Shown: positions 10,173-22,669 of the stretch, in pieces
How positions within the stretch are numbered: position 1 is the first letter of the stretch
Layout of the letters: every line of letters begins with the position of its first letter
Program-made: the position numbers and the translations under genes
Notes under the pieces: model-generated
The model's database searches: none
Told to the model about the DNA's origin: nothing
The model's input: only the letters and a program-made list of their open reading frames with translations
DNA from: Methylomarinovum caldicuralii
GTDB lineage: Bacteria > Pseudomonadota > Gammaproteobacteria > Methylococcales > Methylothermaceae
Direction: 5' to 3'
DNA: 64,000 nt
Assembly: GCF_033126985.1 (NCBI RefSeq)
Contig: NZ_AP024714.1
Span: forward strand, 744,001 to 808,000

Positions 10173-12047
10173 ATGGAGTTCCCCAAAGTCTTTGACGTCA
10201 TCGTGGTCGGCGGCGGTCATGCCGGCACCGAGGCGGCGCTGGCGGCCGCCCGCACCGGTGCCAGGACACTGCTGATGACCCAGAACATCGAAACCCTGGG
10301 CCAGATGAGCTGCAATCCCGCCATCGGCGGTATCGGCAAGGGGCATCTGGTCAAGGAGATCGACGCCCTCGGAGGGGTGATGGCGCGGGCCATCGACCGT
10401 GCCGGCATCCAGTTCCGTATCCTCAACGCTTCCAAGGGACCGGCGGTGCGTGCCACCCGGGCCCAGGCCGACCGGACTCTGTACAAGCAGGCGATCCGGC
10501 AGACGCTGGAGAACCAGCCCAACCTGTGGCTGTTCCAGCAGACGGTGGCGGATCTGATCGTCGAACGGGGGCAGGCAGCCGGTGTCGTCACCCAGATGGG
10601 GCTGAGATTCCAAGGTCGCTGCGTGGTCCTGACCGTGGGCACGTTCCTCGGTGGGGTAATCCACATCGGCGAGGCCAACTATGAGGGAGGACGCGCCGGT
10701 GACAGTCCCAGCAACGCTTTGGCCCGCCGCCTGCGGGAGCTGGATTTCCAGGTGGGCCGGCTCAAGACCGGCACCCCACCGCGACTGGACGGCCGCACTC
10801 TCGACTACCGGGCGATGACCCCGCAGCCGGGGGACGAGCCGACGCCGGTGTTTTCCTTCCTCGGCACGCCGGAAGAACATCCCCCCCAGGTGGCGTGCCA
10901 CATCACCCGCACCAACGAACGTACCCACGCCATCATCCGCGCCGGCCTGGACCGCTCCCCCCTGTTCAGCGGCGCCATCGAAGGCGTCGGCCCCCGCTAC
11001 TGTCCCTCCATCGAAGACAAGGTGGTGCGTTTCGCCGAGCGCGATTCCCACCAGATTTTCGTGGAGCCGGAGGGGCTCAACACCCACGAGGTCTATCCCA
11101 ACGGGGTGTCCACCAGCTTGCCTTTCGATGTCCAGCTGGACTTTATCCGCTCGATCCGCGGCTTCGAGAACGCCCACATCACCCGTCCCGGCTATGCCAT
11201 CGAATACGACTTCTTCGATCCCCGCGGCTTGAAGCCGAGCCTGGAAACCAGGGCCATGGAAAATCTGTTCTTCGCCGGCCAGATCAACGGCACCACCGGC
11301 TACGAGGAGGCCGCCGCCCAGGGCCTGATCGCCGGGCTCAACGCCGCCCGCAAGGCCAAAGGGCTGGAACCCTGGTGGCCGCGGCGCGACGAGGCCTACA
11401 TCGGCGTGCTGATCGACGATCTCATCACCCGCGGCACCAGCGAGCCTTACCGCATGTTCACCAGCCGGGCCGAATACCGCCTGCTGCTGCGCGAGGACAA
11501 CGCCGATCTGCGCCTCACTCCCAAGGGCCGGGAGCTGGGGCTGGTGGACGACGCGCGCTGGCGGACCTTCGAACGCAAGGTGGAAAACATCGAAACCTTG
11601 CGCGGCGAACTGGAACGATCCTGGATCCAACCCGACAGCGAGACTGCCAAGCGGCTTGCGGCGGTGCTGAAAAATCCCCTGCAGCGGGAAGCCAGCCTGC
11701 TGGAACTGCTGCGCCGCCCGGAAGTGGACATCGCCCGCCTGCTCGAACTGGCGGAGGTGGACAGCGCCGCTTACACGCCGGCGGAGGTGGAACAGGTGAT
11801 GATTCAGGCCAAGTACGCCGGTTACATCGAACGCCAGCGGGCCGAGATCGAACGCACCCGCCGCTACGAGGATCTGCGGCTGCCCGAAAGCCTCGACTAC
11901 CGCAACGTGGTCGGTCTGTCGCGGGAAGTGCAGGAGAAACTGGCGGCCCGCAAGCCGGCCACCCTGGGGCAGGCAGCCCGGATTCCCGGCGTGACTCCAG
12001 CGGCCATCTCCCTGCTGCTGGTTCACCTCCGGAAGAAAAGCGCCTGA
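10173..12047 (+). CDS. mnmG: MnmG (GidA), tRNA U34 carboxymethylaminomethyl-modifying enzyme
   Basis: 624 residues, full length. FAD- and folate-dependent partner of MnmE that installs the 5-carboxymethylaminomethyl group on wobble uridine of several tRNAs. FAD-binding [13 protein letters not shown] at about 14-26, [22 protein letters not shown], and the C-terminal helical domain are clear. It opens the run of co-oriented genes right of the putative origin and overlaps rsmG by one base (TGATG). The promoter is the TATAAT at 10138. Confidence 0.97.
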   Translation: MEFPKVFDVIVVGGGHAGTEAALAAARTGARTLLMTQNIETLGQMSCNPAIGGIGKGHLVKEIDALGGVMARAIDRAGIQFRILNASKGPAVRATRAQADRTLYKQAIRQTLENQPNLWLFQQTVADLIVERGQAAGVVTQMGLRFQGRCVVLTVGTFLGGVIHIGEANYEGGRAGDSPSNALARRLRELDFQVGRLKTGTPPRLDGRTLDYRAMTPQPGDEPTPVFSFLGTPEEHPPQVACHITRTNERTHAIIRAGLDRSPLFSGAIEGVGPRYCPSIEDKVVRFAERDSHQIFVEPEGLNTHEVYPNGVSTSLPFDVQLDFIRSIRGFENAHITRPGYAIEYDFFDPRGLKPSLETRAMENLFFAGQINGTTGYEEAAAQGLIAGLNAARKAKGLEPWWPRRDEAYIGVLIDDLITRGTSEPYRMFTSRAEYRLLLREDNADLRLTPKGRELGLVDDARWRTFERKVENIETLRGELERSWIQPDSETAKRLAAVLKNPLQREASLLELLRRPEVDIARLLELAEVDSAAYTPAEVEQVMIQAKYAGYIERQRAEIERTRRYEDLRLPESLDYRNVVGLSREVQEKLAARKPATLGQAARIPGVTPAAISLLLVHLRKKSA

Positions 12048-12664
12048 TGGCCGCAAGTATTCTGACCGCCGGCATCGAGGCTCTGGGACTGGCGCCGACG
12101 CCCGACCGCATCGGCCGCATCCAGCAGCTTTACCGCGGACTGGTGCGTTGGAACCGGGTAGTCAATCTCACCGCCATCGAAGACGAGGCGCGGTTCGTCA
12201 CCCACCACGTCCTCGACAGCCTGGCGATTCATCCGTACCTGCACGGCGGGCGGATTCTCGACGTGGGCACCGGCGCCGGCTTTCCCGGCCTGCCGCTGGC
12301 GGTCTTCTTTCCCGAGCGCCGTTTTGTGCTGCTGGACGCGGTGGCCAAGAAGATCCGTTTCGTGCGCCAGATGGCCCTGGAGCTGGGATTGAACAACGTA
12401 GAGGCGGTCCACGCCCGGGTGGAGGACTATACAGACCCGGCGGGATTTTCTACCATCGTCACCCGGGCCGTCACCGAAGCCGGCCGCAGCCTGTCCCAGA
12501 GTGGTCACCTGCTGGCGCCGGGCGGCAGGTTGCTGGTGATGAAGGGCCGCCATCCGGCCGAGGAACTGGCGGCGCTCCAGGCCCCGCACCGGGTGATCCC
12601 CCTGCAGGTGCCCGGTCTGGAGGCCCGGCGCCACTTGATCGAAATCACACCGAAAACCGAATGA
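12047..12664 (+). CDS. rsmG: RsmG (GidB), 16S rRNA m7G527 methyltransferase
   Basis: 205 residues, SAM-dependent. The SAM motif DVGTGAGFPGLPLA is near residues 70-83, followed by LLDAVAKKIRF and an RAV segment; the C-terminus closes with LVMKG. It methylates N7 of G527 in 16S rRNA. The start ATG at 12047 overlaps the mnmG stop and the stop overlaps the parA ATG, so it is translationally coupled on both sides. Standard gammaproteobacterial order. Confidence 0.96.
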   Translation: MAASILTAGIEALGLAPTPDRIGRIQQLYRGLVRWNRVVNLTAIEDEARFVTHHVLDSLAIHPYLHGGRILDVGTGAGFPGLPLAVFFPERRFVLLDAVAKKIRFVRQMALELGLNNVEAVHARVEDYTDPAGFSTIVTRAVTEAGRSLSQSGHLLAPGGRLLVMKGRHPAEELAALQAPHRVIPLQVPGLEARRHLIEITPKTE

Positions 12665-13446
12665 CCAGAATCATCGCCGTCACCAACCAGAAGGGCGGGG
12701 TGGGCAAGACCACCACCAGCGTCAACCTGGCCGCCTCCCTGGGTGCGACCCGGCGCCGGGCGCTGCTGGTGGACATCGATCCCCAGGGCAACGCCACCAT
12801 GGGCTGCGGGGTGGACAAGAACGAGGCCGAGCCCAACTGCTGCGATCTGCTGCTGGGGGAGACCGGCGCCGAAGCGGTGTTGACGCCGCGGCCGCAACTG
12901 GGATTCGACCTGATTCCCGCCAACGCCGATCTGACCGCCGCCGAAGTCCGGCTGATGCAGGCCGACCGCCGCGAACGCCGCCTCGCCGAGGCCCTGGAGC
13001 CGGTCCGGTCCCGTTACGACTACATCCTCATCGACTGTCCGCCGTCCCTCAACATGCTGACCCTCAATGCCCTGGTGGCCGCCGACGGGGTGTTGATCCC
13101 GATGCAGTGCGAGTATTACGCCCTGGAAGGCCTGTCGGCCCTGCTGGAAACCATCGCTGACATCCGCCGCAGCGTCAATCCCCGCCTGCAGATCGAGGGG
13201 GTGCTGCGCACCATGTTCGACCCCCGCAGCCGCCTGACCCGGGACGTCTCCGAACAACTGCAGGAACACTTCGGCGACCGCCTGCTGCGGACCTGCATCC
13301 CCCGCAACATCCGTTTGGCCGAAGCGCCCAGCCACGGTCTGCCGGTACTCCACTACGACAAATCCTCCCGTGGCGCCCTGGCCTATCTGGCCCTGGCCGG
13401 AGAGCTGGTCGGCCGACACCAAGGAGAAAACGCTCATGGCCGGTAA
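12661..13446 (+). CDS. parA: ParA chromosome-partitioning ATPase
   Basis: 261 residues. Deviant Walker A NQKGGVGKTT at about 10-19, DIDPQGN, Walker B-like ILIDCPPS, and the C-terminal RNIRLAEAPSHGLP, all typical of chromosomal ParA/Soj. It forms ATP-dependent gradients on DNA that move ParB-bound origins. Position after rsmG and near the candidate origin fits. ATGA overlap with rsmG; parB starts 11 bp inside its 3' end. Confidence 0.96.
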   Translation: MTRIIAVTNQKGGVGKTTTSVNLAASLGATRRRALLVDIDPQGNATMGCGVDKNEAEPNCCDLLLGETGAEAVLTPRPQLGFDLIPANADLTAAEVRLMQADRRERRLAEALEPVRSRYDYILIDCPPSLNMLTLNALVAADGVLIPMQCEYYALEGLSALLETIADIRRSVNPRLQIEGVLRTMFDPRSRLTRDVSEQLQEHFGDRLLRTCIPRNIRLAEAPSHGLPVLHYDKSSRGALAYLALAGELVGRHQGENAHGR

Positions 13447-14281
13447 AAAAAAACGCGGCCTGGGACGCGGCCTCGACGCGCTGCTGGGAGAAGCGGCCCT
13501 GCCCCGGGCCGAGTCGCCCCAGACCCTGCCTCTGGAGCGGATCGAGCCGGGCCGCTTCCAACCCCGCCGCGACATCGATCCCGAGCGCCTGGCGGAACTG
13601 GCTGAATCCATCCGTGCCCACGGGGTGGTCCAGCCGGTCGTGGTCCGCCCCCGCGAAAACGACCGTTACGAGCTGATTGCCGGCGAACGGCGCTGGCGGG
13701 CCTCGCGTCTGGCGGGGCTGACGGAAATTCCCGTGGTGGTGCGCCGGCTCGACGATCGCACCGCCCTGGCCCTGGCCCTGATCGAGAACATCCAGCGCGA
13801 GGATCTCAATCCGCTGGAACAGGCCGAAGCCCTGTGCCGGCTGCTGGAGGAATTCGACATGACCCACCAGCAACTGGCCGAAGCGGTGGGCAAGTCACGC
13901 ACCACCATCACCAATCTGCTGCGCCTGCTCGATCTCGAACCGGAGGTCAGACAGTTGCTGGCCGAAGGCCGGATCGAGATGGGCCACGCCCGCGCCCTGC
14001 TGGGACTGGCCGGCGAGCAGCAAGTGCAAATCGCCCGCCAGGTGGCCGACGGCAAACTGACGGTGCGCGCCACCGAAGCCCTGGTGAAGAAACTGCAACA
14101 ACCCCGGGAGAAATCCCGGCAGGACCGGCCTGATCCCGACATCCTGCGGCTGCAGGAGGAGCTGTCCTCCCTGCTCGGGGCGCCGGTCACCATCCGCCAC
14201 GGCCGTGGCGGCAAGGGCAGCCTGGTGATCCGTTACAGCGATCTGGAACAGCTGGAGGGATTGTTGACCCGGATGAGATAA
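13436..14281 (+). CDS. parB: ParB chromosome-partitioning CTPase
   Basis: 281 residues. The basic N-terminus KKKRGLGRGLDALLGE is the ParA-stimulating segment of chromosomal ParB. The CTP-binding core has GERRWRAS and NIQREDLNPLEQA, then a helix-turn-helix and a C-terminal dimerisation region. ParB loads at parS and recruits Smc, which is also encoded in this window. I did not see a convincing parS site here. Start chosen at the ATG at 13436, with AAGGAG just upstream at 13421-13426; an earlier in-frame ATG would extend into parA. Confidence 0.96.
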   Translation: MAGKKKRGLGRGLDALLGEAALPRAESPQTLPLERIEPGRFQPRRDIDPERLAELAESIRAHGVVQPVVVRPRENDRYELIAGERRWRASRLAGLTEIPVVVRRLDDRTALALALIENIQREDLNPLEQAEALCRLLEEFDMTHQQLAEAVGKSRTTITNLLRLLDLEPEVRQLLAEGRIEMGHARALLGLAGEQQVQIARQVADGKLTVRATEALVKKLQQPREKSRQDRPDPDILRLQEELSSLLGAPVTIRHGRGGKGSLVIRYSDLEQLEGLLTRMR

Positions 14282-14295
14282 AGTCGTCGTTCTCC

Positions 14296-14324
14296 TTGAT
14301 TTCAATCAGAGGCGCCGATAGAAT
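14296..14324 (+). promoter_or_regulatory. promoter of the atp operon
   Basis: TTGATT at 14296-14301 and TAGAAT at 14319-14324 are separated by exactly 17 bp, a good sigma-70 match, 27 bp before the atpI start. The gap of only 69 bp after parB leaves no other obvious place for the operon promoter. No parB terminator was seen, so some read-through is possible. Confidence 0.6.
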
Positions 14325-14350
14325 CCGGGTCTTGTGTGTGCGGGGAAGCG

Positions 14351-14722
14351 ATGGCGATCAACGTCGCAGCCGCCGTCGGTCGGGTTCTGATCCTGCAGCT
14401 GGCGGTCGGAGGCCTGGTTTCGCTGGGGATCGGACTGTTCTGGGGCTGGCCGGCGGCCAAATCGAGCGCGCTGGGGGCTTTGATCGCATTCCTTCCCAAT
14501 GCTTATTTCGCCCTCAGGATCGCCCGCAGCCGCGGGCAGACGCCGAAGCAGATCGTGCGCGGCTTCTACCTGGGGGAAGTGGTCAAGCTGGTGTTGACCG
14601 CGACCCTGTTTTTTCTGGTACTGAGGATGCCCGGACTGCAGTTCGGGCCGTTGTTTGCAGGATTTGCGGCGGTTTTGGGCGCGTTCTGGCTCGCCCTGCT
14701 GCTGGAAAAGAAGACCAAGTGA
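14351..14722 (+). CDS. atpI: ATP synthase assembly protein AtpI
   Basis: 123 residues with four hydrophobic helices. It is the AtpI-type small membrane protein that leads atp operons and helps c-ring assembly or Mg2+ supply. ALGALIAFLPNAYFALRIARS and FYLGEVVKLVLTATLFF match the gammaproteobacterial form. The ATG at 14351 follows GGGGAAG; a GTG at 14336 would add five residues. atpB follows after 6 bp. Confidence 0.88.
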   Translation: MAINVAAAVGRVLILQLAVGGLVSLGIGLFWGWPAAKSSALGALIAFLPNAYFALRIARSRGQTPKQIVRGFYLGEVVKLVLTATLFFLVLRMPGLQFGPLFAGFAAVLGAFWLALLLEKKTK

Positions 14723-15808
<1,086 letters not shown>

Positions 15809-15869
15809 GGGCGTCCGCCGCCGGCGGACTGACCGTCCCTTAATCAACGACTGAACGAGGCAAAGGGTC

Positions 15870-16352
15870 GTGAGTATCAACATTACCCTTCTGGGGCAGA
15901 TGATCACCTTCGCGCTTCTGGTGTGGTTCACCATGAAGTACGTCTGGCCGCCCCTGATGGAAGCGCTTGAGGAGCGCAAACGCAAGATCGCCGAGGGGCT
16001 GGAAGCGGCCGAGCGCGGCAAGCAAGAGATGGAACTGGCCGAAAAACGGGCCAAGGAGCTGCTGCGCGAAACCCGCGAGGAAGCCAACGAGATCCTCAAC
16101 AAGGCCCAGAAACGGGCGAACGAGATCATCGACGACGCCAAGGAAGCCGCCCGTCAGGAAGGCGAGCGCCTGATCGCGACGGCCAAGGCTGAGATCGAGC
16201 AGGAAATGCAGCGGGCCAAGGAGAGCCTTAGGGAGCAGGTTTCCCAACTGGTAGTGACCGCAGCCGAACAGATCCTCCAGGAAGAGATCGACGCCGGCAA
16301 ACATCGCCGTATCCTTGAAGAGGTCACCCAGCAACTGGAACAAGTGCCATGA
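15870..16352 (+). CDS. atpF: ATP synthase F0 subunit b
   Basis: 160 residues. One N-terminal membrane helix ([19 protein letters not shown]) is followed by a long Glu/Lys/Ala-rich right-handed coiled coil, the peripheral stalk. The start codon is GTG at 15870 and the stop overlaps the atpH ATG by 4 bp. Usual length and position. Confidence 0.95.
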   Translation: MSINITLLGQMITFALLVWFTMKYVWPPLMEALEERKRKIAEGLEAAERGKQEMELAEKRAKELLRETREEANEILNKAQKRANEIIDDAKEAARQEGERLIATAKAEIEQEMQRAKESLREQVSQLVVTAAEQILQEEIDAGKHRRILEEVTQQLEQVP

Positions 16353-16885
16353 GCGAACCGATCACGCTGGCAAGACCGTATGCCGAGGCCGCTTTCAAGC
16401 ACGCCCTGGAGAGCGGCAAGCTCGAGCAGTGGTCCGAGATGCTCGCTTTCCTCGCCGCGGCCTTGTCCGATCCCGAACTGGCGGCGCTGGCCCAAAATCC
16501 CAAGATCGGCAAGGAGCGGTTTCTCCAGATCCTGCTCGACATCGGCAAGGGCTATCTGGATCAGGAAGGGCAGAATTTCGTCAAGTTGCTGGTTCACAAC
16601 GGCCGCATCACGTTGGCCCCGCAAATCCATGAGCTGTTTGAGCGCTATCGTGCCGAGCACGAAGGGATCGTGGACGTGGAGGTCAGGACCGCCTATCCCC
16701 TGGAAGAAGAGGATCAGGCCAAACTGACCCGGGCGTTGGAAAAGGCCCTGGGCCGGAAAATACGTCTTCAGCTCGCCGAGGACCGCGATCTGATCGGCGG
16801 GGTGGTCATCCGCGCGGGTGACAAAGTGATCGACGGCTCGGTGCGCGGGCGGCTCGAGCGTTTGGCAAAAAGACTCTACAGCTAG
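16349..16885 (+). CDS. atpH: ATP synthase F1 subunit delta
   Basis: 178 residues. N-terminal helical bundle ([11 protein letters not shown]), then a C-terminal [21 protein letters not shown], the OSCP/delta signature. It ties the b-subunit stalk to the alpha3beta3 head. Overlaps atpF by ATGA. Normal length. Confidence 0.95.
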   Translation: MSEPITLARPYAEAAFKHALESGKLEQWSEMLAFLAAALSDPELAALAQNPKIGKERFLQILLDIGKGYLDQEGQNFVKLLVHNGRITLAPQIHELFERYRAEHEGIVDVEVRTAYPLEEEDQAKLTRALEKALGRKIRLQLAEDRDLIGGVVIRAGDKVIDGSVRGRLERLAKRLYS

Positions 16886-16900
16886 AGCGAGAACAGAATT

Positions 16901-18442
16901 ATGCAATTGAATCCTGCGGAAATCAGCGATCTCATCAAAGAGAAGATCAAGGCATTCGAAGGTGCGGTGGAGGCCCGCACCCAGGGCACCATCGTCGGCC
17001 TTACCGACGGCATCGTCCGCATCCACGGTCTTCAGGACGTCATGCACGGGGAGATGCTGGAGTTTCCCGGCGACACTTTCGGCATGGCCCTGAACCTGGA
17101 GCGCGATTCGGTCGGCGCTGTGGTCATGGGTTCCTACGAACACCTGAGCGAGGGTGACTGGGTCAAGTGCACCGGCAAGATCTTCCAGGTGCCGGTGGGC
17201 GAGGCACTGCTGGGGCGCGTGGTCGATGCCCTCGGTCGTCCCGTCGACGGCAAGGGGCCGGTCGAAACCGAACACTTTTCCGAGATCGAGAAGATCGCCC
17301 CCGGGGTGATCGCCCGGCAGTCGGTGGACCAGCCGCTGCAAACCGGTCTCAAGGCCATCGACTCGATGATCCCCATCGGCCGTGGCCAGCGTGAGCTCAT
17401 CATCGGCGACCGCCAGACCGGCAAGACCGCCATCGCCGTCGATACCATCATCAACCAGAAAGGCACCGGGGTGAAGTGCATCTACGTGGCGGTAGGACAG
17501 AAGCAGTCCACCGTCGCCAACATCGTCCGCAAGCTCGAGGAGCACGGTGCGATGGAATACACCACCGTGGTGGCGGCCACCGCGGCCGAATCGGCGGCGC
17601 TGCAGTTCATCGCCCCCTATGCCGGCTGCGCTATGGGCGAATACTACCGCGACCGCGGCGAGGACGCCCTCATCGTCTACGACGACCTCACCAAGCAGGC
17701 CTGGGCCTACCGTCAGGTGTCCCTGCTGCTGCGGCGTCCGCCGGGCCGCGAGGCTTATCCCGGCGATATCTTCTACCTCCACTCGCGGCTGCTGGAGCGC
17801 GCCGCGCGCATCAATGCCGCCGAGGTGGAAAAGCGTACCAACGGCGAGGTGAAAGGCAAGACCGGTTCCCTGACCGCGCTGCCGATCATCGAAACCCAGG
17901 CCGGCGACGTGTCCGCCTTCGTGCCCACCAACGTGATCTCGATCACCGACGGCCAGATCTATCTGGAAACCGACCTCTTCAACGCCGGCATCCGCCCGGC
18001 GGTGAACCCGGGGATCTCGGTGTCCCGCGTCGGTGGTGCGGCCCAGACCAAGATTATCAATAAGCTCGGCGGGGGGATCCGTCTCGACCTGGCCCAGTAC
18101 CGGGAACTGGCGGCCTTCGCCCAGTTCGCCTCCGATCTGGACGAGGCCACCCGCAAGCAGATCGAACGCGGCCAGCGCATCACTGAGCTGCTCAAACAGC
18201 CCCAGTATCGGCCGATGAGCATCGCCGAGCAGGCGGTGTCGCTGTTCGCCGCCACCCAGGGCTACCTGGACGATGTCCCGGTCGACAAGGTCCAGGATTT
18301 CGAGGCCGCGCTGCAGGATTTCGTCAGGTCCGAATACGCCGCTCTCCTCAAGGAGATCAACCGCAGCGGCGACTACAACGACGAAATCGCCGCACAGCTC
18401 AAGGAAGCGGTCGAGAAGTTCAAATCCACCCACGCTTGGTAA
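16901..18442 (+). CDS. atpA: ATP synthase F1 subunit alpha
   Basis: 513 residues, the expected length. N-terminal beta-barrel, then the nucleotide-binding domain with the P-loop GDRQTGKTA near 169-177 and the alpha-specific [17 protein letters not shown]. Non-catalytic nucleotide sites, and the arginine finger to beta. No anomalies. Confidence 0.97.
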   Translation: MQLNPAEISDLIKEKIKAFEGAVEARTQGTIVGLTDGIVRIHGLQDVMHGEMLEFPGDTFGMALNLERDSVGAVVMGSYEHLSEGDWVKCTGKIFQVPVGEALLGRVVDALGRPVDGKGPVETEHFSEIEKIAPGVIARQSVDQPLQTGLKAIDSMIPIGRGQRELIIGDRQTGKTAIAVDTIINQKGTGVKCIYVAVGQKQSTVANIVRKLEEHGAMEYTTVVAATAAESAALQFIAPYAGCAMGEYYRDRGEDALIVYDDLTKQAWAYRQVSLLLRRPPGREAYPGDIFYLHSRLLERAARINAAEVEKRTNGEVKGKTGSLTALPIIETQAGDVSAFVPTNVISITDGQIYLETDLFNAGIRPAVNPGISVSRVGGAAQTKIINKLGGGIRLDLAQYRELAAFAQFASDLDEATRKQIERGQRITELLKQPQYRPMSIAEQAVSLFAATQGYLDDVPVDKVQDFEAALQDFVRSEYAALLKEINRSGDYNDEIAAQLKEAVEKFKSTHAW

Positions 18443-18448
18443 CGGTCC

Positions 18449-19318
18449 ATGGCAGTCGGCAAAGAGATTCGCACCAAGATCTCGAGTATCAAGAATACTC
18501 AGAAGATCACCAAGGCCATGGAGATGGTGGCCGCCAGCAAGATGCGCAGGACCCAGGACCGCATGCAGGCCACCCGTCCCTACGCCCGGCGGATGCAGCG
18601 GATCATCCGTCACCTGGCCCACGCCCATCCGGAATACCGCCATCCCTATCTGCTGCCGCGGGACGGCAAGCGTGTCGGTATCCTGCTGGTGTCCACCGAC
18701 CGCGGCCTGTGCGGCGGTCTCAACGCCAACCTGTTCCGCGGTCTGCTGCGGCGGATGAAGGAATGGGAGGACGACGGCCACACGCTGGAGCTGAGCGTCA
18801 TCGGCCAGAAGGGCGCCTCCTTCTTCTCCGGTGTCGGCGCCAACATCGTGGCCCAGAAGACCCAGCTGGGGGACGAACCGCATCTGGAGGACATCATCGG
18901 CGTGGTCAAGGTCATGCTCGACAAGTACGACGCTGGCGAGCTGGACCAGCTCTATCTGGTGTTCAACGAGTTCGTCAACACCATGACCCAGAAGCCGGTG
19001 ATCCAAAAACTGCTGCCGGCCGAGGTGGAAGCGGAAGAGGACCAGCTCAAGCATCACTGGGACTACATCTACGAGCCCGACGCCAAGGAGGTGCTCGACG
19101 AGCTGCTCATGCGCTACGTTGAGTCCATCGTGTTCCAGGGGGTGGTGGAGAACAAGGCATGCGAACAGGCAGCGCGGATGGTGGCGATGAAGAGCGCCTC
19201 CGACAACGCCGGCAAGTTCATCGACGAGCTGCAGCTGCTCTACAACAAGGCCCGTCAGGCTTCCATCACCCAGGAGATTTCCGAGATCGTTTCGGGTGCG
19301 GCGGCGATTCAGCAGTAA
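18449..19318 (+). CDS. atpG: ATP synthase F1 subunit gamma
   Basis: 289 residues. N-terminal helix ([27 protein letters not shown]) and C-terminal helix ([20 protein letters not shown]) form the rotating shaft. The Rossmann-like middle starts at [11 protein letters not shown]. Starts 6 bp after atpA. Typical. Confidence 0.96.
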   Translation: MAVGKEIRTKISSIKNTQKITKAMEMVAASKMRRTQDRMQATRPYARRMQRIIRHLAHAHPEYRHPYLLPRDGKRVGILLVSTDRGLCGGLNANLFRGLLRRMKEWEDDGHTLELSVIGQKGASFFSGVGANIVAQKTQLGDEPHLEDIIGVVKVMLDKYDAGELDQLYLVFNEFVNTMTQKPVIQKLLPAEVEAEEDQLKHHWDYIYEPDAKEVLDELLMRYVESIVFQGVVENKACEQAARMVAMKSASDNAGKFIDELQLLYNKARQASITQEISEIVSGAAAIQQ

Positions 19319-20737
<1,419 letters not shown>

Positions 20738-20748
20738 GGTAAGGGAAC

Positions 20749-21183
20749 ATGGCCATGACCATTCATGTGGATATCGTGAGTGCCGAAGCGGAGATTTATT
20801 CCGGGACCGCGGAAATGGTCTTCGCGCCGGCGGAACTGGGCGAGGTGGGCATCGCGCCCCGCCACGCCCCGTTCCTGTCGCGCCTGATTCCGGGGGAGGT
20901 CCGGGTCAAGGTGTCGGCTTCCGAGGAACTGCCCTTCTACGTCTCCGGCGGCATCATCGAGGTCCAGCCCCACGTGGTGACGGTCCTGGCCGACACCGCC
21001 ATCCGGGCCAAGGACATCGACGAGGCCGCCGCCCTGGAGGCCAAGCGCCGGGCCGAGGAGGCCCTTAAGGACCGTTCCGGCAAGATCGACTACGCCAAGG
21101 CCCAGGCGGAGTTGGCGGAAGCGGTGCGACAGCTGCAGATTCTCGAGCGCTACAAGAAGCACAAGGGGAGCTTCGAAAAATAG
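20749..21183 (+). CDS. atpC: ATP synthase F1 subunit epsilon
   Basis: 144 residues. N-terminal ten-strand sandwich ([13 protein letters not shown]) and a C-terminal helical hairpin rich in Ala/Glu/Lys ([11 protein letters not shown]), which inhibits ATP hydrolysis. An ATG at 20755 is an equally possible start. Last gene of the operon, followed by an intrinsic terminator. Confidence 0.95.
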   Translation: MAMTIHVDIVSAEAEIYSGTAEMVFAPAELGEVGIAPRHAPFLSRLIPGEVRVKVSASEELPFYVSGGIIEVQPHVVTVLADTAIRAKDIDEAAALEAKRRAEEALKDRSGKIDYAKAQAELAEAVRQLQILERYKKHKGSFEK

Positions 21184-21215
21184 CGATTGTCGGCCATGGA
21201 GTTGCGATTTCCGAA

Positions 21216-21251
21216 GGCTCGCCAGTAAAGGTCTTGGCGGGCTTTTTCTTT
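21216..21251 (+). terminator. intrinsic terminator of the atp operon
   Basis: A stem GCTCGCCAG / CTTGGCGGGC (with G-T pairs) and a seven-base loop are followed by a T-rich run (TTTTTCTTTT) at 21243-21252. It sits 33 bp after the atpC stop and before glmU, matching the expected end of the atp transcript. Confidence 0.75.
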
Positions 21252-21295
21252 TGGACTACCTTTCTAATTGTTCCGATTCGAGTAAGGCGATACCC

Positions 21296-22654
21296 ATGTT
21301 GAACGTGGTGATACTGGCCGCCGGCCAGGGGACGCGGATGCGTTCCGATCTTCCCAAAGTCCTGCACACCATCGGCGGCAAGCCGCTGTTGCAGCATGTC
21401 TACGAGCTGGCGGCAAGCCTGCGGCCGGATTCGCTCACCATCGTCTATGGCCATGGCGGGGAACAGGTGAGACGACGGTTCTCCGCCTGGCCGGTGCACT
21501 GGGTCGAACAAGTCCGGCAGTTAGGCACCGGCCACGCGGTGCAGCAGGCCCTGCCCCACCTGGAGCGGGGGCAGGTGCTGATTCTCTACGGCGACGTTCC
21601 CTTACTCCGCAAACCCACGCTGCTGCGCCTGCTCGAAGCCGGCGCCGGCGGCAAGCTGGCATTGCTGACCGTCGAGCTCGAAGATCCCAGCGGTTACGGC
21701 CGCATCGTCCGCGATTCCGGTACCGGCCAGGTGCTGCGGATCGTGGAGGAAAAGGACGCCACCCCGGAGGAGAAGCGCATCCGCGAGGTCAACACCGGCA
21801 TTCTGGCCGTGCCGGCCGAGGCGCTGAAGGTCTGGCTCGGGCGGCTGAACAACGACAACGCCCAGGGGGAATACTACCTGACCGACATCATCGCCATGGC
21901 CGTGGCCGACGGGGTGCCCATCGAGACGGTCGGCGCCGAGCCCGACGAAGTCGAGGGGATCAACAACAAGCGTCAATTGGCGGAACTGGAGCGGGTCTGG
22001 CAGCGCCGTCAGGCCGAAGCACTGATGGATCTGGGCGTGACCCTGCGCGATCCGGAGCGCTTCGACGTCCGCGGAGAAGTCGAGGCCGGCCGCGACGTGG
22101 AGATCGATCCCAACGTGATGCTGGAAGGCCGGATCCGCCTCGGTGACCGGGTCAGGATCGGGATGGGTGCGGTCATCCGCGACGCCGAGATCGGCGACGA
22201 CGTTGAAATCCTGCCTTACAGCGTCATCGACGGCGTCCGCGTCGGGGCCGGGTGCCGCATCGGTCCCTTCGCCCGCCTGCGTCCGGAGACGGTGCTGGCC
22301 GATCACGTCCATATCGGCAACTTCGTCGAGATCAAGAAATCCAGCGTCGGTTCAGGTTCCAAGATCAATCATCTGAGCTATGTCGGGGACAGCGAGGTGG
22401 GGTCCGGGGTCAACATCGGCGCCGGCACCATCACCTGCAACTACGACGGCGTCAACAAGCACCGCACGGTGATCGGGGACGGCGCCTTCATCGGCTCCGA
22501 CACCCAGCTGGTGGCGCCGGTGCAGGTCGGCGAGGGCGCCACCATCGGCGCCGGTTCCACCATCACCCGCGACGCCCCCGCCGGCAAGCTGACCCTCAGC
22601 CGCAGCAAACAGGTCACCGTCGAACACTGGCAACGTCCCCAGAAGAAATCTTGA
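21296..22654 (+). CDS. glmU: GlmU, bifunctional GlcNAc-1-P uridyltransferase / GlcN-1-P acetyltransferase
   Basis: 452 residues. The N-terminal pyrophosphorylase carries LAAGQGTRMRSDLPKVLH. The C-terminal left-handed beta helix has hexapeptide repeats, with NHLSYVGDSEVGSGVNIG and the catalytic His in the KINHLSY region. It makes UDP-GlcNAc for peptidoglycan and LPS. ATG at 21296 follows TAAGGCG; an earlier in-frame ATG at 21251 lies in the terminator T-run and is rejected. glmS follows after 15 bp, so the two work in sequence. Confidence 0.96.
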   Translation: MLNVVILAAGQGTRMRSDLPKVLHTIGGKPLLQHVYELAASLRPDSLTIVYGHGGEQVRRRFSAWPVHWVEQVRQLGTGHAVQQALPHLERGQVLILYGDVPLLRKPTLLRLLEAGAGGKLALLTVELEDPSGYGRIVRDSGTGQVLRIVEEKDATPEEKRIREVNTGILAVPAEALKVWLGRLNNDNAQGEYYLTDIIAMAVADGVPIETVGAEPDEVEGINNKRQLAELERVWQRRQAEALMDLGVTLRDPERFDVRGEVEAGRDVEIDPNVMLEGRIRLGDRVRIGMGAVIRDAEIGDDVEILPYSVIDGVRVGAGCRIGPFARLRPETVLADHVHIGNFVEIKKSSVGSGSKINHLSYVGDSEVGSGVNIGAGTITCNYDGVNKHRTVIGDGAFIGSDTQLVAPVQVGEGATIGAGSTITRDAPAGKLTLSRSKQVTVEHWQRPQKKS

Positions 22655-22669
22655 AGCGAGGCAAGTAAT

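Noticed and set aside
12661-14281. parS site near parAB
   Set aside because: I looked for TGTTTCACGTGAAACA-like sequences; CACGTG cores exist elsewhere in the window but without matching flanks.
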